Positions 33,705-43,616 of a DNA stretch of 64,000 nucleotides are shown here, in pieces (the stretch's first letter is position 1; each line of letters opens with the position of its first letter). Both the position numbers and the translations under genes were made by a program. Under the pieces are notes generated by a model. The model was not told where the DNA came from. It did no database searches and saw only the letters and a list, made by a program, of their open reading frames with translations. Source of the DNA: a virus. The DNA lies in the IMG/VR virus record IMGVR_UViG_3300047476_002078, positions 291,875-355,874 of that record; one strand, 5' to 3'.

Positions 33705-34843
33705 TGGCTAATTTAAAAATACAGAATAGGCAAAATTCATCAAAAGTTGATACAAGATTTTTAGGTTATTCTGAAGGCTCTGTTTTTTATTTGCACCCTT
33801 CAAGATATGTTAAAAATTCAAGAATTGAATTTGGATACGTTGGAGACAATATATCTAAATTTCCAAGAAATACTCTAAATGAATATCAAGATTTAATAAC
33901 TTCATTAGATTTCAGTACAGGTGTAATTGACGGAGGGGATGAAATTTCTTCGGATTTTTTAGTACCTAATATGTCATCTGGAGAAGGAGTTGTAGCTGTT
34001 ATTTCAATAAACACGCAGGATTTATTAAGTGTTGTTTATGAAAATGTTAAAACTATAGAACTTGCTACAGTTGATTTTGATTCCATTAATTTTTCTAAAC
34101 CTTACAACATGCCTTTATACAGTGTCTTAATCGTTAATAGGGGTTCTGGTTACAAAATTGAGTCATTCCATGATTTAAGACCTGATTTTGTGCTTGGTTT
34201 AGATACTGAAACATTGCATTTTACAAATGATAATAATGAAGAATACCGCATACAATTTTTAGAATATTTGAGTGAGTCTTCTTTAGCCGGACAAAATCAG
34301 ATCAATATTAGAAATACAAATTTACAAGCAGGTGATTCAGTAACATTATTTTCTAAAATTAATTCAGAAAATTTAGTAGTTGAAAATATTCAAAAAAGAT
34401 CACCTCTACCTGACATAATTACATTTTCTTCTAATCTTCAAAATGCTTATGATTTGTCGGATTTGCCTAGAGTTAGAATGAATGAATATAGTAATTTAAG
34501 GCAGGCTTTGGAATCTAAAAGTAAAATTTTATATGATTCTGGATGGGTGGCTGCTTCAACATCTCAAACGGTCAATATTGTACATAATTTGAACCGAAAT
34601 ATTTTTACTTATCATTTTTTAATTTATTTCAATTCAGTCGAAAGTATGGAAGGTGCGAGACTATTGACTCAATATGCAGACACAAGTTTAAGTCAAACCT
34701 ATGGAGTAAATATAAAAATGAATTTTGATAACGTGACTCTAAAATTTGGAAATAACTCATTATACCATATTTTAGATTCCTCTGGAGACGTACTTAGTTC
34801 TGTCAGTAATGGATACTACAGAGCGGTAGCGGTTTTAAATTAA
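33704..34843 (+). CDS. Tail fibre, first of three related
   Basis: 379 residues beginning MANLKIQN. The N-terminal ~110 residues share ISKFPRN and VPN landmarks with the third paralogue. The C-terminal domain starts at YDSGWVAAS and ends ..YYRAVAVLN, a form shared by all three. The middle carries a beta-strand element (LAGQNQINIRNTNLQAGDSVTLFS). It is probably a trimeric baseplate-attached fibre. Its start overlaps the stop of the previous gene. Confidence 0.65.
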   Translation: MANLKIQNRQNSSKVDTRFLGYSEGSVFYLHPSRYVKNSRIEFGYVGDNISKFPRNTLNEYQDLITSLDFSTGVIDGGDEISSDFLVPNMSSGEGVVAVISINTQDLLSVVYENVKTIELATVDFDSINFSKPYNMPLYSVLIVNRGSGYKIESFHDLRPDFVLGLDTETLHFTNDNNEEYRIQFLEYLSESSLAGQNQINIRNTNLQAGDSVTLFSKINSENLVVENIQKRSPLPDIITFSSNLQNAYDLSDLPRVRMNEYSNLRQALESKSKILYDSGWVAASTSQTVNIVHNLNRNIFTYHFLIYFNSVESMEGARLLTQYADTSLSQTYGVNIKMNFDNVTLKFGNNSLYHILDSSGDVLSSVSNGYYRAVAVLN

Positions 34844-35982
34844 TGGCAAACATAAAATTACAGAATATTGAAAATAATTTTTCAGGTAAAGAAAAACCTA
34901 TTCATTGTTTTATAGAAAATAAAATAATTGATATTTATACCAATGAAAGAATATTTTATGAGAGTGCTGTTCAATCAAATTTTCCATCTTCTGTTAATTT
35001 TGAAAAAATAAAAATAACAATAGATTTTCAAAATGGGACAATCAATAACTCGTCTTTTATAAACGTAATACCGTCCAGTAATAATTTTAGACTGGCTCAA
35101 GTTTACTATACTAGAAACAAAAATATTGAAGTTAGATATAGTTTATTAGATTTTTTAACTAGAGAAGAAGTATTACAAGGTTTTATAGATAACGCACATG
35201 ATGTTTGTGGAAATAAAGTATATGGAGCGATAAAGATTTTTTCTGTAATAATCTCATCTACTGGCGGTATTTTAAATACTATTAATGAAAATGATTTGTT
35301 TGTAGAATCATCTGCCTTTAAATTTTTAAATTCTGTTAATGATATTTTTACTGAAACTGACATAGTTCATTTTGAAACATTACTTGTTGATGCTTTTGAC
35401 GGTGAAAGCTCGGTAAAAGTAGATAAAACAATATGTGAAATAGGTGATTTAATAAAAATTCAAAAGTTATTGAATGGAACCCAAGAGGAATTTCCCGTAG
35501 GTTCAGGAGAAGATGATTTCCTCCGAGTCACTAATGTAGTTAAAGGTGAACTCTTTGATGAAGTTTTTTTCACTCCTACAATTGTCGGAAATTTTACAGT
35601 TGGCGAAGCTGCGAGAATAATTAAATTAAATGTTACAGAATTTAAAACTTCTTTTTTATCATATTCAGAAAATCAACCATACGATACGGGATGGATTTTT
35701 GTTTCGGCAGGAACAAACGGAAGTTTTGCTCACCCTGAAAATAAATCTTTTAGTGGTGTTCCTATAGTTTACTATAGCCCTACAGGTTCAGATAGTGATG
35801 TAAGAACCATACCTCACGGCTATGCTTCAGGTTCTACACAAATCGGTATTTGGATTTACCCTGATACTGGAGGATTGGGAACATTTGCATACGAAATAGG
35901 AGCAGGTGGTATTTTTTTTGATTTTGAAACAAATAGTTTAAGAACAACTGGTTTTATAAGAATCGTATTAAGTAGAGCATAA
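34843..35982 (+). CDS. Tail fibre, second of three related
   Basis: 379 residues beginning MANIKLQN. It is more diverged at the N-terminus than the other two. The C-terminal head begins YDTGWIFVS and ends GFIRIVLSRA, close to the third fibre (GFIRILFIEN). The middle contains the same type of short beta motif (DGESSVKVDKTICEIGDLIKI). It overlaps the previous gene by one base (TAATG) and is followed by the third paralogue after three bases. Confidence 0.65.
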   Translation: MANIKLQNIENNFSGKEKPIHCFIENKIIDIYTNERIFYESAVQSNFPSSVNFEKIKITIDFQNGTINNSSFINVIPSSNNFRLAQVYYTRNKNIEVRYSLLDFLTREEVLQGFIDNAHDVCGNKVYGAIKIFSVIISSTGGILNTINENDLFVESSAFKFLNSVNDIFTETDIVHFETLLVDAFDGESSVKVDKTICEIGDLIKIQKLLNGTQEEFPVGSGEDDFLRVTNVVKGELFDEVFFTPTIVGNFTVGEAARIIKLNVTEFKTSFLSYSENQPYDTGWIFVSAGTNGSFAHPENKSFSGVPIVYYSPTGSDSDVRTIPHGYASGSTQIGIWIYPDTGGLGTFAYEIGAGGIFFDFETNSLRTTGFIRIVLSRA

Positions 35983-35985
35983 AAT

Positions 35986-38900
35986 ATGGCTAATTTAAAA
36001 ATATTGAACGGAAAAAATAACTCATTAGAAGACGCAAGACTATTGTTATTTAAAAATAGTCCAAAAACTGTCTGCTTACTTCCTAGTATTTGTAAGGTAG
36101 CTGGAACTACTAAATTTACTTATCTTAAAGGTAGTCAAATAGTTTCTAAATTTCCAAGAAACTCAAACGGTGAGGCGACTTTTGGAAGCACCTTTATAGA
36201 TTTAGAAAAGGGTAATATAAGTGGAGCGTATTCGTCATTCTCTAGTTTTGTTCCGAATATACCTAGCATTGGTAAATCCTTAGCTTGTCACATTTATTTG
36301 AACCTTGATGATGAAATTAGAATTAATTATGGGGTTGAAGGAACTTACAATGAAGTTTTAGATGCCATAAAGAATGGAAGAGAGGACAATCAAGCAGGCT
36401 CTTTAAAAATTTTAGATGAAAACTCTTTAATTTGGATAGTAATATTAAAATCTTCAAATGGTGTAGAAATTGATGAAATCTCAGAATCAGATTTATTTGA
36501 TTTTAGGGGTAAAGATAGTTATAGAAAAATTTCTACGAGAAAAGTTTTTAGTAAAAATAACTCAAGGTCTTTTAGAAATTATATTTTAGATAATGTTTTG
36601 GAAGGTCAAACAGAAATATTTGTTCCAACTAACGAGGTTAAATATTTAGTAGGAGAAAAATTAAAAATAAAAAGTTCCGCTGATATTTCAAGCGTCGTTG
36701 AAGAAGAATTATTTAGTTTAGGTCAAAATTCTTATTCGATAAGACCTACATCTGAGCCTTCTTCTGCTAAGGTATTAAAAAAATCAGATGGGACAAGTTG
36801 GGTTGAAAACACTGATTACTTGATAGGAGATGATTTAACCCAAACACCTTCTTTAGGTAATAAAATATACGGTAGTGCTGACGGAATAACTTTATATCAT
36901 GACAGTTTAGATTTTTTAGTTCATAAAAATTATACAAAATTTATAGCTAGAGATTTAACTGATCTGAGTTTTATACCTGAAAACAGAGAAGTTTCGATAG
37001 ACATTCAAAAAGGTATTTTAAAATTTGGAACAGATATTAATTTTGGTGACGGTCGCCACGGCAATTTAATATTAAATTCAGGAGAGTTTAATATTAATGA
37101 AGACATAAATGGTGTCATTTATAGTCGCAAAAGAAAAGTTTCAAATAATGTATTAAAAAATCAAACGGCAATAAATTACTTAGGGGGTGATATTGAAGTT
37201 CAAGAAGGCGATGTCATTCTAATTTTTACTGCTCAAGTAAATACATTATCAGATTCTTCTCAAATAGGTCAGTATGATTTTTTAAAAGTTAAATCTTCAG
37301 CCTCTAATTATATTGAAGTTGAAGAGAATCTTATATTGAATCGTTTTATAGGTGTAAGCAATTCTTTTTATGGTGAAAATAACCATGTTTTCATCATGAC
37401 TATACCACAATTTGAAAATGTAACTTTAAACAATGCGACTCTTACATGTAGTTCTTACAGTCCTGTGGATGGAGGAGGGATTTTATCTTTTCTTGCTAAA
37501 GGGGTAGTTGAATTTATAGGAGATTCAAAAATTGACGTAACTGGAAAAGGCTATCGAGGAGCCAGTCTAGCTGGCGGAAAAGGAGAAGGGTTTTTATTTG
37601 GTCAATTTAACCAAAAAACAAACACTACTCAAGATTGTGGAGGCGGTGGAGGTTTAGATGGAAGTAATGGTTTAGATTCTAGTGTACCTCAATCTTTTTC
37701 AAATAACGGATTTCAAGTTACGGGAGGAAGAGGCGGTGGCTCTGGTGCTATGGGTGGAGGAGCAGGAGGCGGCGGAGGATATGCTACCGTAGGTGATATT
37801 GGGAAAAGTGGTTCTGCTTCTGGAGCAGGAGGCGGTGGAGGCGGTGCAACATCTATAAATGGATTAACTCCTGTAGGCTCAAGTACAGACGGGGCGATAG
37901 GTGACTCCGCTACTTTAGTGTCAGATATTCCTACTAACGGTCAAAACGGAGGCTCCTTTGGATTTGGTTTAGGAGGAGGATTAAATGTTTCAGGTTCTTC
38001 AGGCTCTATAAACACTGGAACATCTTCTCTTTCAGGTGTTGGAGGTCAATCTATCGGCATACCTGAGCTATCTCAGTTATATTTTGGAGGCGGTGGAGGA
38101 GCCGCAGGCAAAGGTGGAAATGGAGGTTCAGGTCTTCTTTCTGGAGGGATTTCTAGTAATACTCCGGGGTCGGGAGGAAGCGGTGGAGGTGGATTTTTAT
38201 TAGGGCAGAACGGTAGTGATGGAAATGCTATCGGCGGAAATGGTGGGGGTATAGTTTTTCTTCAAGTTAATGCAATTAACAACCCTTTAATTTTGTCTAA
38301 TGGTCAAAATGGAGGAAACGGAGGAAACGGAGGAAATGGAGGTAACGGAGGAAATGGGTTTGTTTCGGGCAGTTCATCTCCTCTCACGGCACAATCTATC
38401 GGTGGAGCAGGAGCAGGTGGAGGCGGTGGAGCAGGTGGAGGCGGTGGAGCAGGAGCAGGTGGAACAATTTTTGTAAATTCTCGCTCAATAAGCACTCCTA
38501 TATTTGATTGTCTTGGAGGCAGTCGAGGCTCAGGAGGACTGTCAGGCAATGGAGGTTCTTCTGGAGTAGGTGCAATTAATAGTTTTGCTTCCGCTGGAGG
38601 TGGAGGGGCAGGTGGAAAAGGGGAATCTGCGGAAACTTTAGAAGGAATAATAGGAGGGGACGGAGCAGATGGAAGAATAAGAATAAACTATTATGCTTTC
38701 AATGGATTTCAGTACCCTGATTCTGGTTCTGGTCAACAAGCTTTAGCGTCAAATCCTTCAGGTTATTTAGGGCAAACTACAGTCTTAGATAATTTTTCAC
38801 CCATAGAGGCTACTTATAATTTTCAAGATTCAAATTCAGACTTTTCATTCCAAAGTGAAAAAATTGAAATCTTAGATATAGTTAATGAAACTTTTGACGT

Positions 38901-39366
38901 ATATGATGCTACAAAAATTATTTTGAAAAATCCTCTTCAAAAAAATTATTCAGTGGCTAATTGTGCTTATATTGAAAAATTGAATACAAATCAATCTCTA
39001 AAGCAGGTAATTTTTAATTCTAGTGGAAAAATTATATTTGATTCAGGAGTAATACCTGCCCAAAAAGGGACTCAGTTTTCTAATTTAAAACATGGTGTGA
39101 ACTTATCCCCATATCAATATAGAATAGTGGTTTTCATATATCCTGATTTGCCGATAAATTTTGGTAAAACTCCTGATTTTTATTTTACTGGACACTTAGC
39201 AAACATGGTTATCAAAAATGGAACAAGTGTCTATGGAGTTTTTGTAGATGTTGGAGAAGAAACATTTAGTTACACCATAGGAAAAGATGGAATTTTATTT
39301 TTTCCAGCGGATACGCTACTTGTTTTAGAAAATGGGTTTATAAGAATACTTTTTATAGAGAATTAA
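35986..39366 (+). CDS. Long tail fibre with polyglycine adhesin domain
   Basis: 1126 residues beginning MANLKILN, with the same N- and C-terminal modules as the two preceding genes (ISKFPRN near residue 55; FDSG near 1030; GFIRIL at the end). Residues ~470-550 resemble a beta-helix. Residues ~550-900 are extremely Gly-rich, with many GGGGG and (G-G-N)n stretches interrupted by longer loops. This matches the polyglycine type II sandwich of T4-like gp38 adhesins, in which exposed loops bind the receptor. It is probably the main specificity determinant among the three fibres. Confidence 0.7.
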   Translation: MANLKILNGKNNSLEDARLLLFKNSPKTVCLLPSICKVAGTTKFTYLKGSQIVSKFPRNSNGEATFGSTFIDLEKGNISGAYSSFSSFVPNIPSIGKSLACHIYLNLDDEIRINYGVEGTYNEVLDAIKNGREDNQAGSLKILDENSLIWIVILKSSNGVEIDEISESDLFDFRGKDSYRKISTRKVFSKNNSRSFRNYILDNVLEGQTEIFVPTNEVKYLVGEKLKIKSSADISSVVEEELFSLGQNSYSIRPTSEPSSAKVLKKSDGTSWVENTDYLIGDDLTQTPSLGNKIYGSADGITLYHDSLDFLVHKNYTKFIARDLTDLSFIPENREVSIDIQKGILKFGTDINFGDGRHGNLILNSGEFNINEDINGVIYSRKRKVSNNVLKNQTAINYLGGDIEVQEGDVILIFTAQVNTLSDSSQIGQYDFLKVKSSASNYIEVEENLILNRFIGVSNSFYGENNHVFIMTIPQFENVTLNNATLTCSSYSPVDGGGILSFLAKGVVEFIGDSKIDVTGKGYRGASLAGGKGEGFLFGQFNQKTNTTQDCGGGGGLDGSNGLDSSVPQSFSNNGFQVTGGRGGGSGAMGGGAGGGGGYATVGDIGKSGSASGAGGGGGGATSINGLTPVGSSTDGAIGDSATLVSDIPTNGQNGGSFGFGLGGGLNVSGSSGSINTGTSSLSGVGGQSIGIPELSQLYFGGGGGAAGKGGNGGSGLLSGGISSNTPGSGGSGGGGFLLGQNGSDGNAIGGNGGGIVFLQVNAINNPLILSNGQNGGNGGNGGNGGNGGNGFVSGSSSPLTAQSIGGAGAGGGGGAGGGGGAGAGGTIFVNSRSISTPIFDCLGGSRGSGGLSGNGGSSGVGAINSFASAGGGGAGGKGESAETLEGIIGGDGADGRIRINYYAFNGFQYPDSGSGQQALASNPSGYLGQTTVLDNFSPIEATYNFQDSNSDFSFQSEKIEILDIVNETFDVYDATKIILKNPLQKNYSVANCAYIEKLNTNQSLKQVIFNSSGKIIFDSGVIPAQKGTQFSNLKHGVNLSPYQYRIVVFIYPDLPINFGKTPDFYFTGHLANMVIKNGTSVYGVFVDVGEETFSYTIGKDGILFFPADTLLVLENGFIRILFIEN
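37636..38676 (+). repeat. Glycine-rich repeat region (polyglycine II)
   Basis: Dense GGA/GGC/GGT codons encode runs such as GGGGG, GGAGGGGG and GGNGGNGGNGGNGG. The DNA includes near-identical repeats of GGAGGAAACGG and GGAGGCGGTGGAGC. The loops between runs differ in sequence, as expected for surface-exposed adhesin loops. Confidence 0.85.
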
Positions 39367-39368
39367 AT

Positions 39369-39542
39369 ATGAATGATGAAGAAAAAGAAAAAATTGAATG
39401 GAAAGAACAAAAACTTCCAAATATCTACAATAAATTAGAAGCTATTTTGTACCAAGCTTCATGGGTAATTCAAAAAGAATTAGAAAGACAAAAAGAAAAA
39501 GCAGAAAATATAAAAAATACGTTAGAAACAACAAGGAAGTAA
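39369..39542 (+). CDS. Short charged coiled-coil protein
   Basis: 57 residues (MNDEEKEKIEWKEQKLPNIY...). It lies exactly between the third fibre and the next gene, starting two bases after one stop and ending directly before the next ATG (TAAATG). The second half is a helix rich in Lys and Glu. It fills the gap perfectly and shares the direction and codon use of its neighbours, so it is probably real. It may be a fibre chaperone or trimerisation factor, by position only. Confidence 0.6.
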   Translation: MNDEEKEKIEWKEQKLPNIYNKLEAILYQASWVIQKELERQKEKAENIKNTLETTRK

Positions 39543-41936
39543 ATGGCAAATATTCAATGGGAAACCGGAATTCGGGGAACTTTATTTGAAAGCTATATTG
39601 AACCTTTGGAAAACGCTGCGAGCAGTATTGAAGCTACTCTTTCCCCACTACAAACAATTTTGTCCATAATACAAAGTATATTAAAAATTATTAGAGTTTT
39701 TATTGTAGATGCAAGTTCTTTACTTTTAGCAGTAACAAAAGCTCTAGTTGAAGAAATAACAGCGTTCATAAGAAGTTTGGCTAATGCTGGAATTCATATC
39801 CTTGTTGTCGGACCAGACACATCAAATGCACAAAATTTTGTAAACTCAGTCAGGGGAGGTTTTCAAGGTTTTTTAGATAAAGCTTATAATTCTTTTTTTG
39901 ATGCTTCTGACCCTCAAAGACCTATTTACAATTCAAACACTCCTGTAGGAGGAACAGTCTTAGTAGCTACTTCTGGTAATTTAATGGATTGTATTAATTT
40001 GTTAGCGTTGATAGCCAGAGGTTTCAAAAATATTTACCAGTCTTTATTTGTTCCTCCTGTAATTTATGGAGTTTCTGGAAATAACGTAAATTTAGTGATG
40101 TTTGAAACCGCAGATTTGCCCGGAAATTTATTCAGTTCTTTCAGATACGTTATTCAAAGATCGGAAGTATCTGGGGGTGTTCCTGTAAAAGAGTCTCCTT
40201 CTTCTAATCAAACAAGTAATCAACAAACATTGCCAGAATCTAAAAAAGACTCTTCCACTTATACAGAAGAAACAACTTATGAAACAATTTATGCAGAAAC
40301 ATTTAATGCTTTAGATGTTTTAGTTAGACCCAAACAACTAGCTATAATTGACAAATCTTTAGCTGAAAATATTCTCAGCCCTCAACTTGTTAAAATAGAT
40401 TTAAGTGAAAGAGCAAATGTTAGATTTGGTTCTGTAGTAAGCTCTGAATTTTTATTGGGAAACAATTTAGGTCCATCTCAATTCAATTTATATGACACTG
40501 AAGCAGCCAGATATTTTCTATTTTCTGGTAATTTGAGAACAAAATTTAGTACAGTAGATCAAATAAAAACGAGCGTATCAGATACTTCGGCTGGCTCTGA
40601 TTTTAAATCAAAATATATAGGAAATAATTGGATTGATTTTAGAATAAATGGAATATCAATACCTAATTCAGGAAATGAAAATGACTTATATGTTCAAAGG
40701 TTTGAAGAAGGGGTAGTAACTCTAAGTAAACCTGTTCCTCTAGGTTCAAGAGTCGAAGCATGGACTTATGTACAATCTACTGTCGAAGTTCAGCTTTTAG
40801 CCAATAACTTTAATGCTGGATTTCCTAGTTGGTACACTAAAAAAATAACACCAAATCCATCTACCAGAATAGAAAATGGAAAAACTTATTATTACAGAGT
40901 CCTTATAACAAGTGGAGACGGCGAAACTGTTTTTGCAAAATCTAATGAAATAAGATTAACTCCTAAACTAGACGTTGCTCCTAACTCACAGAGAGCTTAT
41001 TGCGTTAGTTCAAAAAGAGAACCGTTTTTCATAAGTTTAGATAATAATTTTTTAAATTTTAGTGTTGGTGAAGAAAACTTTCAAATAAATCTTAGACCTA
41101 ACAGAAAAAATTTAATAGCTGAGACTAATGAAATTTTTCAAAATTCTTACGGAACTCTACTCAGAAGAGACATAACTTCTTCAGCAAGTTTACCCAATTC
41201 TTCGGATGCTGTTATAGCTGATTTTGCCAATATTTTTTCAGGAAATTCAAATCAAGGTCTTCAGTTTGAATACTTCACTCAAGATGGAATAAGACAAATA
41301 ATTTTACCCGGCGGTCTAATACCTGTTAATGCTGAAAATATAATTTTAGATTTAGAAACTCAATGCAACAATCCTAATGTTAGATTTTCTGTCACAGATG
41401 GAAGAATAATGATTCAAGATGTTTCTGGAACACGTACATCTAAAATAATTTTTAATGAAGACAACACAGCTTTAGGATTTCAAAAAGGTGTTTGCATGTC
41501 AGTAATAGCCGCCGAACCTCCTAACTGGAATAGATATGCCGTTAAAGATTTCATTCCAGTTATTTACGATGTTGCGGAATTAATTGAAAGTTTAGCAAAC
41601 GGACTTATATCTTCACTAGAAACAGGCGTAAAAGCATTAGTAGATTTTATTGATTTGATTTCAATAAAAATAAAAGTTCTTCAAGACTTTTTAAAAAGAA
41701 TAGAAGATTTAACAAATCTTTTAAGAAGTTTTAGAGTCAATTTGCCTAACCTATATGCACTTAGAATACCTATAGTTATGGGTTCTACAGCTTTTGCAGA
41801 AACTATGTACAATGCCACTTTTCCAGAAGGTGCTGAAATCGTCAGTTCTCCTAATGACTTTGCGTGTGGTCTTGTATTTTTAGCAGGAGGAGCAGACGCT
41901 ACAGCGGTAACGCCGTTGCTTCATTCTATCTTATGA
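39543..41936 (+). CDS. Large baseplate / tail protein with hydrophobic N-terminal helices
   Basis: 797 residues, AAGGAAG upstream. Residues ~20-95 contain amphipathic to hydrophobic helices (ILSIIQSILKIIRVFIVDASSLLLAVTKALVEEI), and another helical block lies at ~680-740. The middle is beta-rich, with fibronectin-like strands (GKTYYYRVLITSGDGETVFAKSNEI) and a segment FQINLRPNRKNLIAETNEIF like those in flagellar hook proteins. The two helical ends around beta domains suggest a long tail or baseplate component. It is not a typical tape measure. The next gene overlaps by four bases. Confidence 0.5.
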   Translation: MANIQWETGIRGTLFESYIEPLENAASSIEATLSPLQTILSIIQSILKIIRVFIVDASSLLLAVTKALVEEITAFIRSLANAGIHILVVGPDTSNAQNFVNSVRGGFQGFLDKAYNSFFDASDPQRPIYNSNTPVGGTVLVATSGNLMDCINLLALIARGFKNIYQSLFVPPVIYGVSGNNVNLVMFETADLPGNLFSSFRYVIQRSEVSGGVPVKESPSSNQTSNQQTLPESKKDSSTYTEETTYETIYAETFNALDVLVRPKQLAIIDKSLAENILSPQLVKIDLSERANVRFGSVVSSEFLLGNNLGPSQFNLYDTEAARYFLFSGNLRTKFSTVDQIKTSVSDTSAGSDFKSKYIGNNWIDFRINGISIPNSGNENDLYVQRFEEGVVTLSKPVPLGSRVEAWTYVQSTVEVQLLANNFNAGFPSWYTKKITPNPSTRIENGKTYYYRVLITSGDGETVFAKSNEIRLTPKLDVAPNSQRAYCVSSKREPFFISLDNNFLNFSVGEENFQINLRPNRKNLIAETNEIFQNSYGTLLRRDITSSASLPNSSDAVIADFANIFSGNSNQGLQFEYFTQDGIRQIILPGGLIPVNAENIILDLETQCNNPNVRFSVTDGRIMIQDVSGTRTSKIIFNEDNTALGFQKGVCMSVIAAEPPNWNRYAVKDFIPVIYDVAELIESLANGLISSLETGVKALVDFIDLISIKIKVLQDFLKRIEDLTNLLRSFRVNLPNLYALRIPIVMGSTAFAETMYNATFPEGAEIVSSPNDFACGLVFLAGGADATAVTPLLHSIL

Positions 41937-42376
41937 GTTTTAAATTTTTAGGTCATCCCTCAGTTGGAGAAATAGATCAGTTAGAAAATTATCTTAATAT
42001 AAGATATAAAAATATTGATCTTCAAATTGATTCGCTGCAAACGGAAATAGACAATCTTAAAAGCTTTTTATCGAGATTGCAAAGAGCCGAAGGTATATTA
42101 GGCTCTATATATGGAAAAGCTGACGTGGACTATGCTTTATCAAAGTACATCAAGTCTCCTATTGTGAACGAAGACTTATCTTATTTTGAATCACATAAAT
42201 TCGATAGCACCAAAACAGCCTCGATTATTGATTCGCTTTTAAAACCTTGGCAGTCTCATTTAAGAAGGGATGAAAAATTAGAGTATAAAATAAAAAAGAC
42301 TTATTATTTAATAGAGCAAAAAAGTTTTCAATTAAGAGCTTTGAAAGAATTAAAGAATGATTTGAGGGATGTTTAA
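41933..42376 (+). CDS. Coiled-coil baseplate-region protein
   Basis: 147 residues. The ATG at 41933 overlaps the previous stop (ATGA), which is typical for this operon; an in-frame start at 41864 would overlap by 73 bases. Almost fully helical, with heptads in residues 15-55 (LQIDSLQTEIDNLKSFLSRLQRAE) and again at the C-terminus. It is not recognised. It overlaps the next ATG by one base. Confidence 0.55.
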   Translation: MSFKFLGHPSVGEIDQLENYLNIRYKNIDLQIDSLQTEIDNLKSFLSRLQRAEGILGSIYGKADVDYALSKYIKSPIVNEDLSYFESHKFDSTKTASIIDSLLKPWQSHLRRDEKLEYKIKKTYYLIEQKSFQLRALKELKNDLRDV

Positions 42377-42843
42377 TGTCTTTTTTTAATACGACTGGTA
42401 AAATTACAAATAGTCTATGGGATAAATTAAAGTCTCAAGTATCGAATCAAGAAAATTTTCCAAATATATTGCAAGCTGAGTATCAGTCACTTCAAAGAGA
42501 ACTGCAAAAAATATATGATACTAATTTTGGGTTAAAGATTGAAGGCAGTAATTATTATTTTTTGGTTTTAGCTGTTCATGGTAAAAAAATAGAACCTAAT
42601 AAGATTAATGAAAATTCTAACACAAATAAAAACGCAATATTTTTGGCTAATTATTTTTGGAATTTTGATTCTGGTACAAAGTTAATTTTGAATACTAATA
42701 ATAATAGAAATGTATCAGTAACAATCACAGCATGTTTGGGTAATGGGGCATTTCAAGTAGCAGAAGATTTAGTTTTAGACGTTAAAAATATAAGCTCAGA
42801 AGCTCAAGCTTCTAAACCTTATTTACTATTTGTTAAAGGTTAA
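42376..42843 (+). CDS. Hypothetical baseplate-region protein
   Basis: 155 residues, not recognised. Helical first third (ILQAEYQSLQRELQKIYDTNF), beta-rich remainder (YYFLVLAVHGKKIEP ... NVSVTITACLGNGAFQVAEDL). Its start is coupled to the preceding stop (TAATG). Its place in a run of overlapping baseplate genes suggests a structural role. Confidence 0.5.
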   Translation: MSFFNTTGKITNSLWDKLKSQVSNQENFPNILQAEYQSLQRELQKIYDTNFGLKIEGSNYYFLVLAVHGKKIEPNKINENSNTNKNAIFLANYFWNFDSGTKLILNTNNNRNVSVTITACLGNGAFQVAEDLVLDVKNISSEAQASKPYLLFVKG

Positions 42844-42848
42844 AATTT

Positions 42849-43616
42849 ATGAGCAGAGAAATAAAAGTAGAAAGAATTTGCGATCATAAAGTAGTAGAAG
42901 ATATAGCTTTTATTGAAAGTGACAGAAGAACTATAAACATAATCAGAGATTTAGCTGTAAGTAAAAGTTTACAAATTAAAAGAAACGGTTTCGTTATTTC
43001 AGAAAATAGCCCTGAATTTGGGTTTAAGGTATTAGAAAATAAAAATTCTAGTCGGAAAAAAATTGAATTAAAGAAAAAACAAAAAAGTTCAGATGATTTT
43101 TTTGAATTAAGTTATACTACCTCTTTAACAGACTGCCCTAAATGCGAAGGTCTTTCTTATTATTTTGATTACGCTGTTGATGAATTAGGAAGGCTTGTTC
43201 TTATAAGCAATGAGGAAAAACTTCTCCAAGATGTTGTTAAGGGAACACTAACAATTAGAGGAACAAATACGTACTATCCTTGGTATGGAACAGTATTAGA
43301 CGCTTTAATTGGCGGTAAAATAACCAATATAGATAATTTAAAATTGTTAATGGCTCAAGACGTTGAAGCTTTATTACAAAATTTAAAAGACCTGCAAGAT
43401 CAACAAGCTTCGTTTCAAGAAGTTTCAGATGAAGAGAGGATAGAGCAATTAATAAGTATAGATGTAAGCCAGCCTGACTTTACCAATCCAACTCTCGTTG
43501 AAATATCAATAATTTTTCGTAATAGAGCCGGAAACATTAGAGATGTTAGAAGGGTTATTGATAAAAACAACCAGATGAAGCTGTATGCCCAAATTCAGGA
43601 TAAATTGAAAATATGA
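42849..43616 (+). CDS. Baseplate protein with CxxC motif, gp25-like region
   Basis: 255 residues. Residues 94-101 read TDCPKCEG (C96, C99). The segment D-E-L-G-R-L-V-L-I-S-N-E-E-K-L-L-Q-D follows, then RGTNTYYPWYGT, an element like that in gp25-type (W-like) baseplate proteins of large myophages, where it forms the inner baseplate ring. The C-terminus has a beta strand pair (EISIIFRNRAGNIRDVRRV). It lies directly upstream of, and overlaps by ATGA, the J-like gene, the normal neighbour of gp25-type genes. Confidence 0.6.
   Translation: MSREIKVERICDHKVVEDIAFIESDRRTINIIRDLAVSKSLQIKRNGFVISENSPEFGFKVLENKNSSRKKIELKKKQKSSDDFFELSYTTSLTDCPKCEGLSYYFDYAVDELGRLVLISNEEKLLQDVVKGTLTIRGTNTYYPWYGTVLDALIGGKITNIDNLKLLMAQDVEALLQNLKDLQDQQASFQEVSDEERIEQLISIDVSQPDFTNPTLVEISIIFRNRAGNIRDVRRVIDKNNQMKLYAQIQDKLKI

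Noticed and set aside
39543-41936. Tape measure protein
   Set aside because: It has hydrophobic helices, but most of its length is beta-rich and there is no long helical repeat, so tape measure is not supported.
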